Below are positions 1 through 7,108 of a stretch of 47,650 nt of DNA, one piece after another. The notes under the pieces were generated by a model. It made no database searches, had not been told where the DNA came from, and saw nothing but the letters and a program-made list of their open reading frames with translations. Position numbers and translations under genes: made by a program. Source of the DNA: a virus; IMG/VR virus record IMGVR_UViG_3300015371_000068, positions 1 through 47,650 of that record. The stretch is one strand, 5' to 3'. Every line of letters starts with the position of its first letter. The first letter of the stretch is position 1.

Positions 1-123
1 CGACGGGGCCGACAAGGAAGCAGAAAAAATCCTTGAGGAAGCCTACCCAGAGCGCAAAGCCATTGATCTGCGGGTGGAGTCACGTCGCAAATTCAACGAG
101 AAATTCGGAATTGACCCTAATCG
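1..123. repeat. Left copy of 123-bp terminal direct repeat
   Basis: Bases 1-123 are identical to bases 47528-47650. The reading frame that begins at 47319 continues in phase through the repeat into 124-373, so this is the overlap of a circular (or circularly permuted) genome and not a biological duplication inside it. An exact overlap of this size is also what a k-mer assembler leaves at the ends of a circular contig. A true short terminal repeat cannot be excluded from sequence alone. Confidence 0.95.
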
Positions 124-373
124 GGGCAATCGGATCATCAAAACTGAAATTGCCGACAAGCAGGGTAAGCTCTACAAGGGCCGACTCACGCTCCACTCTG
201 TTCACGGCGAGACATACGAGAAGCTATCCTTCCCGGTCAACGAAGATGTGGCACGGGGCGAGGACTATCTCTTTTATGTGATGAAAAATGCCCACCCTCA
301 CGCAATGAGAGAGCATTTTGAAATCGACGCCGAGAACGAAAGTGATCCAAACCTGCGCAGTCGTTACGAATAA
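2..373 (+). CDS. C-terminal part of a head-region protein that crosses the genome join
   Basis: This is the 3' portion of the gene that starts at 47319. Joined across the circle it encodes 193 residues. The N-terminal third is charged and repetitive (Lys, Glu, Gln, Gly). The C-terminal part, about residues 70-193, looks globular and mixed alpha/beta. The gene directly follows the major capsid gene, a position often used for head decoration or head-completion proteins, but I do not recognise a family. Its stop codon overlaps the next ATG by one base, so translation is probably coupled. Confidence 0.85.
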   Translation, partial: DGADKEAEKILEEAYPERKAIDLRVESRRKFNEKFGIDPNRGNRIIKTEIADKQGKLYKGRLTLHSVHGETYEKLSFPVNEDVARGEDYLFYVMKNAHPHAMREHFEIDAENESDPNLRSRYE

Positions 374-675
374 TGGCTGACACGGCTATTAGTCCAGATC
401 AGGCGACCGACACTCGGACGAGCGAAGTAGAGCTGCCTTGCAGCGTTGACGATCTCATGATTGACGGCACCGCGCCGGAAGTCGGAGACACCGTTGACGT
501 TAAAGTCGGAGCTACGATAACGCGCGTCGTCAATGGTATCGCCTGGTTGAAGCCTACGGACATTCAAAATAAGCCCTTACCGGAAACACCGATGGAACCG
601 GCTGACGATCTGTCGGAACTGGATCGGGCTTATCAGATGAGTATGCAAACGCGGGACGCTGGAAGCGGCTACTAG
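373..675 (+). CDS. Small acidic head-region protein, unknown function
   Basis: This gene encodes 100 residues. The start ATG shares one base with the preceding stop (TAATG), which fixes the start. The protein is acidic and soluble, with no membrane segment or signal peptide. A central stretch (about residues 25-60) has the alternating hydrophobic pattern of a small beta domain, and the C-terminus is probably disordered. It sits in the head gene block just after the capsid gene and its partner, so a structural or accessory role is likely by position only. Confidence 0.7.
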   Translation: MADTAISPDQATDTRTSEVELPCSVDDLMIDGTAPEVGDTVDVKVGATITRVVNGIAWLKPTDIQNKPLPETPMEPADDLSELDRAYQMSMQTRDAGSGY

Positions 676-677
676 CG

Positions 678-881
678 TTGGCAACGTGGGTATATAGGGC
701 TGGGGAACCAGCACGTCTTGTCTCTCGGGGTAAACCCCCGAGGGGCAGTGACGAATTTATATCTCTTCCATTCAAGGAGAGGATGCAAAAAGCCCTCTAC
801 GGGCTTGAATGCGAACAAGGGCCAAAATTCAAAGTTCCTGGTTACTCAAAGGAAACACTCAAAAAGGTCTGGTTTGGTTGA
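678..881 (+). CDS. Small basic protein, unknown function, TTG start
   Basis: This gene encodes 67 residues starting at TTG, two bases after the preceding stop, with a weak purine-rich stretch upstream. No ATG exists near the beginning of the frame. The protein is basic, contains a Trp near residue 4 and ends in KVWFG. No family is recognised. The tight packing between neighbours on the same strand is the main support for it being real. Confidence 0.5.
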   Translation: MATWVYRAGEPARLVSRGKPPRGSDEFISLPFKERMQKALYGLECEQGPKFKVPGYSKETLKKVWFG

Positions 882-894
882 GGTAGAACGGTGA

Positions 895-1272
895 ATGGCG
901 GGAAATGGAACTAATGGGAATGGAAACGATGATCGCACCGCACTCTGGCGAATGGTTGCTGTCGGCTTGGCTGGTTTCGTTCTTTCCGGCGTTGCCGGTT
1001 TCATGGTTTTCGGGTTGGACTCAGTTAAGCGTTCGGAGATGCAAGGCATCCTCGATACTCGCGCTCCTTGGATTTACGACAAGGTGCGAGTTGAAGAGAA
1101 AATCAGGGATAACACTCGCCGGATTGATGAACTTTATGTCATGAAAGAGCGCATCGACCGCAAAGAAACACCACTGTCGAAGGACGTGGAGCAGCTCAGA
1201 GACAAGGTTGATAAACTGCAACAAGCCGTCTGGGACTTGCAGACTCAGCAAAGGAATCACCCCAACCCATGA
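895..1272 (+). CDS. Membrane-anchored coiled-coil protein, lysis-associated candidate
   Basis: This gene encodes 125 residues. A short Gly/Asn-rich N-terminus is followed by one transmembrane segment (about residues 20-42) and then a long charged helical region (about 60-118) with heptad-like spacing. A GAGG ribosome-binding site precedes the ATG. The layout (cytoplasmic tip, one membrane helix, coiled coil) resembles small phage lysis proteins such as inner-membrane spanins or XhlA-type accessory proteins. It begins a run of five small membrane genes upstream of cell-wall-active enzymes, which supports a lysis role. The exact class (holin, spanin or accessory) cannot be decided. Confidence 0.65.
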   Translation: MAGNGTNGNGNDDRTALWRMVAVGLAGFVLSGVAGFMVFGLDSVKRSEMQGILDTRAPWIYDKVRVEEKIRDNTRRIDELYVMKERIDRKETPLSKDVEQLRDKVDKLQQAVWDLQTQQRNHPNP

Positions 1273-1277
1273 CATGA

Positions 1278-1526
1278 ATGAATCAAGCGAAATTCAGCGT
1301 AGCCAACATCGTGACCGTCATTGCGATGCTTGGATCGTTCGCTGTTTTTTTGATGAAGTACGAGGGACGAATTTCCAAGATCGAAAACATCAATGAAGAA
1401 CAAACCCACCGCATCGAGAGGCTGGAAGGATTGATGCGATACATGTACCCAAAAGTAGAAAAAGTAAGCAACAATTTGGAATGGCTAGTCGAGCACGAAA
1501 AAGAAAGAGATAGAAAAAATGAGTAA
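1278..1526 (+). CDS. XhlA-like single-TM coiled-coil protein
   Basis: This gene encodes 82 residues. A single transmembrane helix lies at about residues 9-27, and the rest is a charged heptad-type helix. The architecture matches haemolysin XhlA-like phage proteins, which assist holins, but sequence identity was not tested. The 3' end overlaps the next gene by 8 bases. Together with the gene at 895 it gives two successive proteins of the same layout, possibly paralogues. Confidence 0.6.
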   Translation: MNQAKFSVANIVTVIAMLGSFAVFLMKYEGRISKIENINEEQTHRIERLEGLMRYMYPKVEKVSNNLEWLVEHEKERDRKNE

Positions 1527-1773
1527 ACAACTACTAATCCAAGGCGCTCTTTACACCCTGATCGGTGCTCTTACCCCAGTGATGGCAATGCTATCCTCTG
1601 ACAAGCCACTGGATCGGCGTCAGATCATAACCGCCACCCTCGCTGGCGTAGTCGCCGGAGCTACCGCGCTCAAAGCCTTCCTCAGTACAACCTTCGCCCA
1701 AAGCAAGGAGAGCGAGCTACCCAATCCGCCACTCGGCTTTCGTCGAGAAACCATCGTAAAGGAGAAGAGATGA
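1519..1773 (+). CDS. Putative holin with two membrane helices
   Basis: This gene encodes 84 residues with two hydrophobic segments (about residues 7-25 and 36-57) separated by a short charged loop, and a charged C-terminal tail ending in KEKR. This is the usual layout of class II phage holins. It overlaps the upstream coiled-coil gene by 8 bases and the downstream small hydrophobic gene by 4 bases (ATGA), so the group is translationally coupled. The downstream peptidase and double-psi beta-barrel genes give it a lysis context. The assignment rests on topology and position. Confidence 0.6.
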   Translation: MSKQLLIQGALYTLIGALTPVMAMLSSDKPLDRRQIITATLAGVVAGATALKAFLSTTFAQSKESELPNPPLGFRRETIVKEKR

Positions 1774-1922
1774 GTAGAAGGTCCATCATCTTTATCGTCC
1801 TAGTGATCCTGTTGCTCGGACTGCTCCCAGTATGGCCTTACGGCCCAGCTTTAGGATTCGGCTGGTATGGCCCAGGCGTCATCCTTCTTGCTCTAGTCAT
1901 CTTCCTTTTACTCCAACTATGA
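1770..1922 (+). CDS. DUF3309-like small hydrophobic protein
   Basis: This gene encodes 50 residues and starts in an ATGA overlap with the preceding stop. The protein is almost entirely hydrophobic: an N-terminal helix, a central turn with the words LLPVWPYGPA and GFGWYGPG, and a second helix. Two membrane helices around a Pro/Tyr/Gly turn is the hallmark of DUF3309, a tiny family known from many bacterial genomes with no assigned function. Here it lies between a holin-like gene and another two-helix gene, so an auxiliary role in membrane permeabilisation is possible. Confidence 0.65.
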   Translation: MSRRSIIFIVLVILLLGLLPVWPYGPALGFGWYGPGVILLALVIFLLLQL

Positions 1923-2059
1923 ACTTCAAAAGCCTCTCCGCTTTCTTCGCAATCCTTGCCATCGCTTTTGTGCTCCTGACCTATGTCACGGCAGCACCGT
2001 TGCTTCCAATCGCCATCATCCTTGTGGCAATCGCAGTCATAGTCATCAGAAATCCATGA
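1919..2059 (+). CDS. Tiny two-helix membrane protein
   Basis: This gene encodes 46 residues from an ATG that overlaps the previous stop by four bases. The frame is open further upstream, but the coupled ATG is the likely start. Two hydrophobic segments (about residues 6-22 and 26-42) are separated by a short turn, and the protein ends in IRNP. No family is recognised. It belongs to the same coupled chain of small membrane proteins. Confidence 0.55.
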   Translation: MNFKSLSAFFAILAIAFVLLTYVTAAPLLPIAIILVAIAVIVIRNP

Positions 2060-2370
2060 AAATCATCGCAATCTTAATTACGGCAGCAATGCTGTCGCTT
2101 TCCGCTGTTAGCTTCACGTCCTGTGCCAACATGAGTGGCACAGTTGCTACCGCGCAGGGATGGCTGAATGATCCCAAAAATCAGCAGCTCATTTCCGACA
2201 TCGCTTCTACCGCCATAAGTGTCATCGGCTTACTAGGCGCAAAAGAGGGAGCAAATACTCAGGCTACTACCGTCGGAAAACTTAGTGCCAAATATCCTGA
2301 CGTTCCCGCAGGCGCTCTCCGCGAGATTGCAGCGCATCCCCACGCCTATGCCAAAACCGCTCAACATTAA
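2056..2370 (+). CDS. Putative lipoprotein in lysis cassette (o-spanin-like candidate)
   Basis: This gene encodes 104 residues. The N-terminus is a signal peptide with a lipobox-like SFTSC ending at Cys23, although Phe at -3 is not the classical residue. The mature part is short and mostly helical, with a hydrophobic stretch at about 48-62. It starts in an ATGA overlap. A small lipoprotein directly downstream of single-TM coiled-coil proteins fits an outer-membrane spanin subunit, which would imply a host with an outer membrane. That role is inferred from layout and not from sequence family. Confidence 0.6.
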   Translation: MKIIAILITAAMLSLSAVSFTSCANMSGTVATAQGWLNDPKNQQLISDIASTAISVIGLLGAKEGANTQATTVGKLSAKYPDVPAGALREIAAHPHAYAKTAQH

Positions 2371-3133
2371 ATGGTACGGGTGGAGGGTCGATGTCCCGGA
2401 TAAGCGTGACCGCTACCGCATTGTTCGGCCACGGGTAGAGCCACTGCCAGCTCTGGTCGATCTGCGCGAACACTTCCCGCCCTGCTACGATCAGGGCGAT
2501 CTCGGCAGTTGCACCGCTCAATCCATCGCCGGACTACTTGAGTTTGCCCAACTCAAGCAGCCCGGTGGTGGCGATAACTTTACCCCGTCCCGACTCTTTA
2601 TCTATTACTACGAGCGCAAGATTGAAGGGACGCTAAAAGAGGACTCCGGCGCTCAGATTCGGAGCGGGATCAAGGTCGTGGCCGATCAGGGTGCTCCACC
2701 AGAAGAATTGTGGCCCTACAACATCGAGAAATTTACTACCCGCCCACCGCGCAAGGCTTTTAACGAAGCCAAGAAACATCAGGCCATTTCCTACGAACGA
2801 GTCTGCCAGAAGTTAGAGGACATTCGCGGCTCCCTCGCCGATGGATACCCCATCGCATTCGGTTTCAGTGTTTACGATGGGTTTGAGACTGACGAAGTAG
2901 CCAAGACCGGCGTCTTAGCTTTTCCGAAGTCAGAGGAAACGATGCTTGGCGGTCACGCCGTAGTCTGCTGTGGCTACGATCACGACAAGTCCCTTTTCAT
3001 TATTCGTAACTCATGGGGCACGGACTGGGGAGTAAACGGCTACTTCACAATGCCTTATGAATACGTCCTCGACCGTGATCTGGCGGACGATTTTTGGACA
3101 ATCCGTTTAATCGAAGAAGTAGGAGTAACATGA
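2348..3133 (+). CDS. Papain-like (C1A) cysteine peptidase
   Basis: From the ATG at 2348 the gene encodes 261 residues. The active-site signature YDQGDLGSCTAQS places Gln49 (oxyanion hole) and Cys55 (nucleophile). GGHAVVCCGYD supplies His203, and RNSWGTDWG supplies Asn221, giving a complete catalytic set. An earlier GTG at 2285 would overlap the lipoprotein gene by 86 bases, while the chosen start begins at the conserved KWYGWRVDVPDKRD region. There is no signal peptide, so it would stay in the cytoplasm or virion unless released. It is followed with a 4-base overlap by a double-psi beta-barrel protein. Possible roles are an endopeptidase for lysis, entry or virion maturation. Confidence 0.85.
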   Translation: MPKPLNIKWYGWRVDVPDKRDRYRIVRPRVEPLPALVDLREHFPPCYDQGDLGSCTAQSIAGLLEFAQLKQPGGGDNFTPSRLFIYYYERKIEGTLKEDSGAQIRSGIKVVADQGAPPEELWPYNIEKFTTRPPRKAFNEAKKHQAISYERVCQKLEDIRGSLADGYPIAFGFSVYDGFETDEVAKTGVLAFPKSEETMLGGHAVVCCGYDHDKSLFIIRNSWGTDWGVNGYFTMPYEYVLDRDLADDFWTIRLIEEVGVT

Positions 3134-3663
3134 GCCTGAAACCAGCCCGCTACAAAAAACACGTTCCCTTGCAGCGCCGGATGTCGTGGCGGCACAAACG
3201 CTTCATGGAGTACTCCGCGAAAGCGCCCCCGCAGGAAATTCTCATCGGGGACAAGGGCTTTTATTTCCACGCAGTAGTCGTCGGGGCCGATCTCATTGTC
3301 CGAGGCGTTCTCGCCACTTGGTTCGGCACTTCGCTGGACAAGCAGGATAACGGAGAAACCGCTTCAGGTGTTTCCACTCTCAAGACACCTGATGTAGTTG
3401 GCTGCGCGTTGCCCATGCATGGCTTTGGCCTCGCGGCTACCGATGGTTCACCCCTTCCACGCATCCCCTGGTTTACCAAAGTGCGGGTAGGTGTGCCCGG
3501 ACGCGAGCCAATCGACGTGCCACTGATTGATTTAGGTCCAGCCCGTTACACCAACCACGGAATAGACCTAACACCCGTCGCCTTCAAGAAGCTTGGAGGG
3601 GACTTAAACAGGGGAATCCTGTCTGTAGATTATCGGATATTAGGCGGGGCGCATTATTTATAA
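3130..3663 (+). CDS. RlpA-like double-psi beta-barrel protein (putative cell-wall enzyme)
   Basis: This gene encodes 177 residues. An AGGAG ribosome-binding site precedes the ATG, which overlaps the peptidase stop by four bases. The features ATWFG, NGETASGV, GCALPM, VPLIDLGPA and GIDLTPVAFKKLGGD follow the pattern of the RlpA/3D-type double-psi beta-barrel fold, in which conserved acidic residues act on peptidoglycan. There is no signal peptide. With the holin-like and spanin-like genes upstream it is the best candidate for the endolysin, though the fold also occurs in non-enzymatic proteins. Its last ten bases overlap the convergent HNH gene. Confidence 0.7.
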   Translation: MSLKPARYKKHVPLQRRMSWRHKRFMEYSAKAPPQEILIGDKGFYFHAVVVGADLIVRGVLATWFGTSLDKQDNGETASGVSTLKTPDVVGCALPMHGFGLAATDGSPLPRIPWFTKVRVGVPGREPIDVPLIDLGPARYTNHGIDLTPVAFKKLGGDLNRGILSVDYRILGGAHYL

Positions 3664-4058
3664 CGGTAACTGCCATGACATCTCCTACAGACCCATCTCA
3701 CATCAAGCCATTTAGAATAATCAGGGTGATGAGCATGAATGTCGTTCGACTCTTTCAGGCAATCGGCGCAGACACGGGGCCGAAACAAAAGGCCATGTCG
3801 AATCGCTCTCCGTACAGCGTTATGGGCGGCCCTTTTCTCTGGATTTCTGCGCGACCAGTCATTTCTCCACTTTCGGCAAAGGTCAGGATAACGCTTCCTG
3901 TATTCCTTGCTGCTGGCACGGGCTTTTACCAAAATGTTTTCTCGATTCTCGCGGTATTTTTTAAGGCCAACTTGGATGTGACATGGGGCGCAACGCCCTG
4001 TGCCTTTGTAAAACCTAACTTCGTCGCTGGTCTTTCCGCACATTCCGCATGTTTGCAT
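3654..4058 (-). CDS. HNH homing-type endonuclease, inserted antisense
   Basis: This gene encodes 134 residues. Two CxxC pairs at the N-terminus (CGMCG and CAPCH) and a second pair around CADC and CRRC frame an HH motif in the segment NDIHAHHPDYSKWLDVRW, which is typical of phage HNH endonucleases. The middle is strongly basic (RKRYPDLCRKWRNDW). It is the only minus-strand gene among plus-strand late genes and overlaps the end of the preceding gene by 10 bases, which is how free-standing homing endonucleases usually sit. Its likely job is to cut phage genomes that lack the insert. Confidence 0.8.
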   Translation of the reverse strand: MQTCGMCGKTSDEVRFYKGTGRCAPCHIQVGLKKYRENRENILVKARASSKEYRKRYPDLCRKWRNDWSRRNPEKRAAHNAVRRAIRHGLLFRPRVCADCLKESNDIHAHHPDYSKWLDVRWVCRRCHGSYRYK

Positions 4059-4062
4059 TCAA

Positions 4063-4068
4063 TATAGT
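4063..4068 (+). promoter_or_regulatory. Candidate -10 box for the tail-gene operon
   Basis: TATAGT lies 9 bases before the ATG at 4078, in the short gap created by the antisense HNH gene. No convincing -35 box is seen at 17-18 bp. No Shine-Dalgarno sequence precedes the ATG. If this box is used, transcription would start at about the ATG itself. Confidence 0.3.
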
Positions 4069-4077
4069 TACATAATT

Positions 4078-5196
4078 ATGAAAAAATGTCACTTCTTAAT
4101 CATCCTTTTAATTCCATCCTTCGTCTTTGGCGCAGACATCGGGGTTCCGGGGCAACCGCTCAATCAAGGGCAGATGATCGGTGGCGTAGGCGCTGATGGT
4201 AACTACCACTTTCTCCTTCTCGGCAATGACGGCAGTCTGAGTCTGAGCGGGGGCAGTATTTCCAACGGTGTCGCGCAGGGGTCAACCACCTCTGGACAAG
4301 TCGGCCCCTTGAGCCAAGGAGCAGTCACCACCTCAAATCCGAGTTATACCACGGGGCAAACCAGCCCGCTTAGTCTGGACACCAGCGGAAACTTGCGGGT
4401 GTCTGGAACCTTTGGTGGCCTTTCCCAAGGTTCGACTACCTTGGGTCAGACCGGCAGCCTCATTCAGGGCGCGGTTACGACGGCAGCACCGGCTTACACA
4501 ACGGCGCAGACCAACCCTCTCTCCCTTACTACAGCAGGAGGTTTGCGGACGGACAACACGACCATCGCTGGCACTACGATTGATACCAATTCAGGAAGCA
4601 AGTCGGCTGGAACCCAGCGTGTTGTTATCGCGACGGATCAGCCTGCGTTGACTAATAAACTGCTCGTAACTCCCGACGCCAATAGCGCCGTAAATGTTGC
4701 ACAGATGAATGGAGTCGCTGTGGACATGAACAGCGGCACGAAGAGCAACGGGACGCAGCGGGTTGTGCTGGCAACCGATCAGCCTGCTTTAACTAATACC
4801 TTGAGTGTCAATGGAACGAACTGGCCTGCCACGGTTGACACTAACTCTGGGAACAAGAGCGCCAACACCCCGCGATTTGTTCTGGCAACCGATCAGCCCA
4901 ATCTCACCACTGCTCTTAATGTAAAGCCTCCCGTCCGCACAACTTGGGTAACAGGACAGGTGACTACATCCGGCACTGCGGGAACATTGGTCGCTTCAAA
5001 CTCTACTAGGCGACGGTGCGTGATAAAAAACTTGGATGCAACGATCACCGTTTACGTTGGTCCGGCAACAGTTACTACCTCAAACGGGATGGAAGTAAAA
5101 GCAGGCCAATCCATAGAGATCACTGCGACACCATTGATTCAAGTGATAGCAGCGTCAGGAACACCAGTTGTGGCTTATTCGGATGAAAGCGACTAA
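4078..5196 (+). CDS. Secreted-type repeat protein, putative virion/tail surface protein
   Basis: This gene encodes 372 residues. Residues 1-19 form a clear signal peptide (Lys-Lys, then a hydrophobic core, ending VFGA). Two longer repeats follow (about 66-108 and 116-158), each with QGST, GAVTT and NPLSL/SPLSL words. Three copies of a NSGxKSxGTQRVVxATDQPA-type unit then lie between about 169 and 280. The TQRVV-ATDQP repeat is familiar from phage virion proteins. The C-terminus forms a small beta domain. The ATG lacks an evident ribosome-binding site, and the 3' end overlaps the next gene by 14 bases. The signal peptide is unusual for a virion protein. Confidence 0.75.
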   Translation: MKKCHFLIILLIPSFVFGADIGVPGQPLNQGQMIGGVGADGNYHFLLLGNDGSLSLSGGSISNGVAQGSTTSGQVGPLSQGAVTTSNPSYTTGQTSPLSLDTSGNLRVSGTFGGLSQGSTTLGQTGSLIQGAVTTAAPAYTTAQTNPLSLTTAGGLRTDNTTIAGTTIDTNSGSKSAGTQRVVIATDQPALTNKLLVTPDANSAVNVAQMNGVAVDMNSGTKSNGTQRVVLATDQPALTNTLSVNGTNWPATVDTNSGNKSANTPRFVLATDQPNLTTALNVKPPVRTTWVTGQVTTSGTAGTLVASNSTRRRCVIKNLDATITVYVGPATVTTSNGMEVKAGQSIEITATPLIQVIAASGTPVVAYSDESD

Positions 5197-6007
5197 AGCG
5201 GCTCTTATTGTATTACTCGCGGGCGCGACAGTTGCTCATGGCGCAATCGCCCGCGTCCAGTCGAAAGCTGCCAATACCAGCGCGACCAACGCGACCAGCT
5301 TGCCAATAGTCATGGATTCAACTCCGACTGCTGGGAACGTGCTGGTTATTGCCTATACCGGGGGCGGAACTTCTAACAACGACCCGCGCATGAGCGAGCA
5401 GGCCGGGATTACATGGCAGATCTACCAGAACCATAACTCGACTAGTGGTACGGGCGGAATTGCTTTTGGCCGGGTAGCGGCGGGCATTGCTTCTTCTACG
5501 GTCACGTTAGCCTGTACTTCCTCGCAGCCGCTTGCTGCAATCGCCGTGGAATATAGCGGGACAAATATCCGATCTGATAAACAGATTGCGGCCACAGGAA
5601 GCAGCACCACGGCAGCGACTGGCGCGACGAGCGAGGCCACTAATAACGCTAACGAACTTTGGTTCGCGAGCGTTTCATGTAGAAGCAACGCAAACGTACC
5701 CGTTTTTTCCAGTCCCGTGCTCGCTGGCACCGGAGGGACTGCTGCCTTTGTGGCGCAAACGAACACCAACAACGCCGGCTCGAATCTTGACCGAGATATA
5801 GCGGCAATCGAGCGGATCGTAACCGCTACTGGCAGCCCCAACGCTAGTGCCACCATGTCGAGCACTAACCAATGGAACGCGCTGCTTATGACCTTTGAGG
5901 AAACACCGAGCAGCTCCTCGACCGGCGACACCAAAATTCCCTCGATTGGCATGAATCTTTACAACTGGCTCAAGAGAACAGCAGGCGTGATTCTAACCCA
6001 CCGATGA
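5183..6007 (+). CDS. Secreted-type beta-rich protein, putative tail/adhesion component
   Basis: This gene encodes 274 residues from the ATG at 5183. Residues 1-21 form a signal peptide ending AHGA. The mature part is rich in Ser, Thr, Ala and Asn, with short alternating beta patterns (for example GNVLVIAYTGGG and NALLMTFEE), as in phage surface beta-sandwich modules. The start lies inside the previous gene and the end overlaps the next ATG by four bases. No enzymatic motif is seen. The position among tail genes suggests a fibre or decoration protein. Confidence 0.65.
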   Translation: MKATKAALIVLLAGATVAHGAIARVQSKAANTSATNATSLPIVMDSTPTAGNVLVIAYTGGGTSNNDPRMSEQAGITWQIYQNHNSTSGTGGIAFGRVAAGIASSTVTLACTSSQPLAAIAVEYSGTNIRSDKQIAATGSSTTAATGATSEATNNANELWFASVSCRSNANVPVFSSPVLAGTGGTAAFVAQTNTNNAGSNLDRDIAAIERIVTATGSPNASATMSSTNQWNALLMTFEETPSSSSTGDTKIPSIGMNLYNWLKRTAGVILTHR

Positions 6008-6684
6008 AGCGAACACTACTCAGCCTTTTTGTAAGTATGGCTTTAATCCATGCTTACGCACAGGATATGTCCAAGGGGCATACCTTCACCGATGGTGATA
6101 CCGTTCACGCTGCTGATCTTAACACGCTGGTAGATGGTGCCACTATCCTGCACACGTTCATTTCCAACAAAGCGGTAACTACTCCGCTAACCAGCGATCT
6201 TTTCATTTTCGATCAAGCCTCAACCAACACGCTCAAGGCGGTATCTTTAGCCAGCTTATTGACGGCTGGGAATGCGCTGGACACCAGTACTGTCAGGGCC
6301 GCTAATGTTTTTTATGGTGGGCCTATCAGTGGGGCAAGCGCGGCTCCTACTTTCCGTGCGCTTGTTCCGGCAGACACTTCCGACGCCACCAACACCGCAG
6401 GTGGCACTACGGTTGATTGTTCGCTTGCCAGAACTTTTGATCGAACGCTCTCGGCCAACACCCTCTACACTCTGACCAACATCTCTGATGGAGAAACCGT
6501 GACCGTCGCCGTTCATCAAGCGGCTTCGGGTGGTCCTTATACCGCCACTTTCACTGTAGCTGGGGGTGTGACATGGAGAGGCGGAACAGCACCAACTCAG
6601 ACTACCACCGCGAGCAAGATTGATCTCTACACCTTTATTCACATCGGAAGCAAGGTTTACGCGACCGCGAGCCAGAACTATTAA
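6004..6684 (+). CDS. Tail-fibre-like protein with signal peptide
   Basis: This gene encodes 226 residues. Residues 1-19 form a signal peptide ending AYAQ. The segment HTFTDGDTVHAADLNTLV resembles the N-terminal motif of many phage tail-fibre or spike proteins (GDxVxAADLN). SGASAAPTFRALVPADT is a common fibre linker phrase. The C-terminal half is a beta-rich domain. It is coupled to both neighbours (ATGA with the upstream gene, two bases to the next). It is likely a fibre subunit. Confidence 0.7.
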   Translation: MKRTLLSLFVSMALIHAYAQDMSKGHTFTDGDTVHAADLNTLVDGATILHTFISNKAVTTPLTSDLFIFDQASTNTLKAVSLASLLTAGNALDTSTVRAANVFYGGPISGASAAPTFRALVPADTSDATNTAGGTTVDCSLARTFDRTLSANTLYTLTNISDGETVTVAVHQAASGGPYTATFTVAGGVTWRGGTAPTQTTTASKIDLYTFIHIGSKVYATASQNY

Positions 6685-6685
6685 A

Positions 6686-7108
6686 ATGGTAGCCCTACTC
6701 TTCGCTGTATGCTTGGCTCAACTGGGCCTGCCATTTTCAATGGTGGCGGAAACAGGAGCGGCACCGACAGCTACGCCGACTCCCACTGGGACTTCGACTC
6801 CTTCACCCGGAACCGTTGTAGCAACGCCGGTTATCACTCCCTCTGGCGGGCAAGATCAACCCGTATCAGTCTCAATTACCTGTGCGACTTCTGGCGCGAC
6901 CATTTTTTACACCGTTTCCAATTCCCCAGGGACAACGCCGGGACACAGTGGTGCAACTCCAACTGGCAGCACGTTAATCTACAGCAACCCATTCCAAGTC
7001 ACTGGTAACAATAACAAGACGGTCAAGGCGCTCGGCTACAAATCTGGCCTGACCGATTCAGCCGTTCGCACTGCTGACTATCAAGGCGGTGCGGGAGGAG
7101 GACAATAA
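6686..7108 (+). CDS. Secreted CHB_HEX_C-type domain protein
   Basis: This gene encodes 140 residues. A hydrophobic leader (residues 1-20) is followed by a short Thr-Pro linker and then one domain with the pattern ATPVITPSGG, ATIFYTVSN and VKALGYKSGLTDS. This matches the chitobiase/beta-hexosaminidase C-terminal domain, a small beta-sandwich used by secreted enzymes for attachment. It starts one base after the previous stop and its stop shares a base with the adaptor gene's ATG. It is probably a surface-binding accessory protein. Confidence 0.65.
   Translation: MVALLFAVCLAQLGLPFSMVAETGAAPTATPTPTGTSTPSPGTVVATPVITPSGGQDQPVSVSITCATSGATIFYTVSNSPGTTPGHSGATPTGSTLIYSNPFQVTGNNNKTVKALGYKSGLTDSAVRTADYQGGAGGGQ

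Noticed and set aside
2285-3133. Peptidase starting at GTG 2285
   Set aside because: It would overlap the lipoprotein gene by 86 bases, and the added 21 residues do not look like the family.
3675-4067. 130-residue plus-strand frame opposite the HNH gene
   Set aside because: The antisense frame has full HNH cysteine and histidine motifs, and this one is its shadow.
5422-5952. 176-residue minus-strand frame in the secreted beta protein gene
   Set aside because: It is hydrophobic low-complexity shadow with no start signal, and the plus strand has a signal peptide and coupled start.
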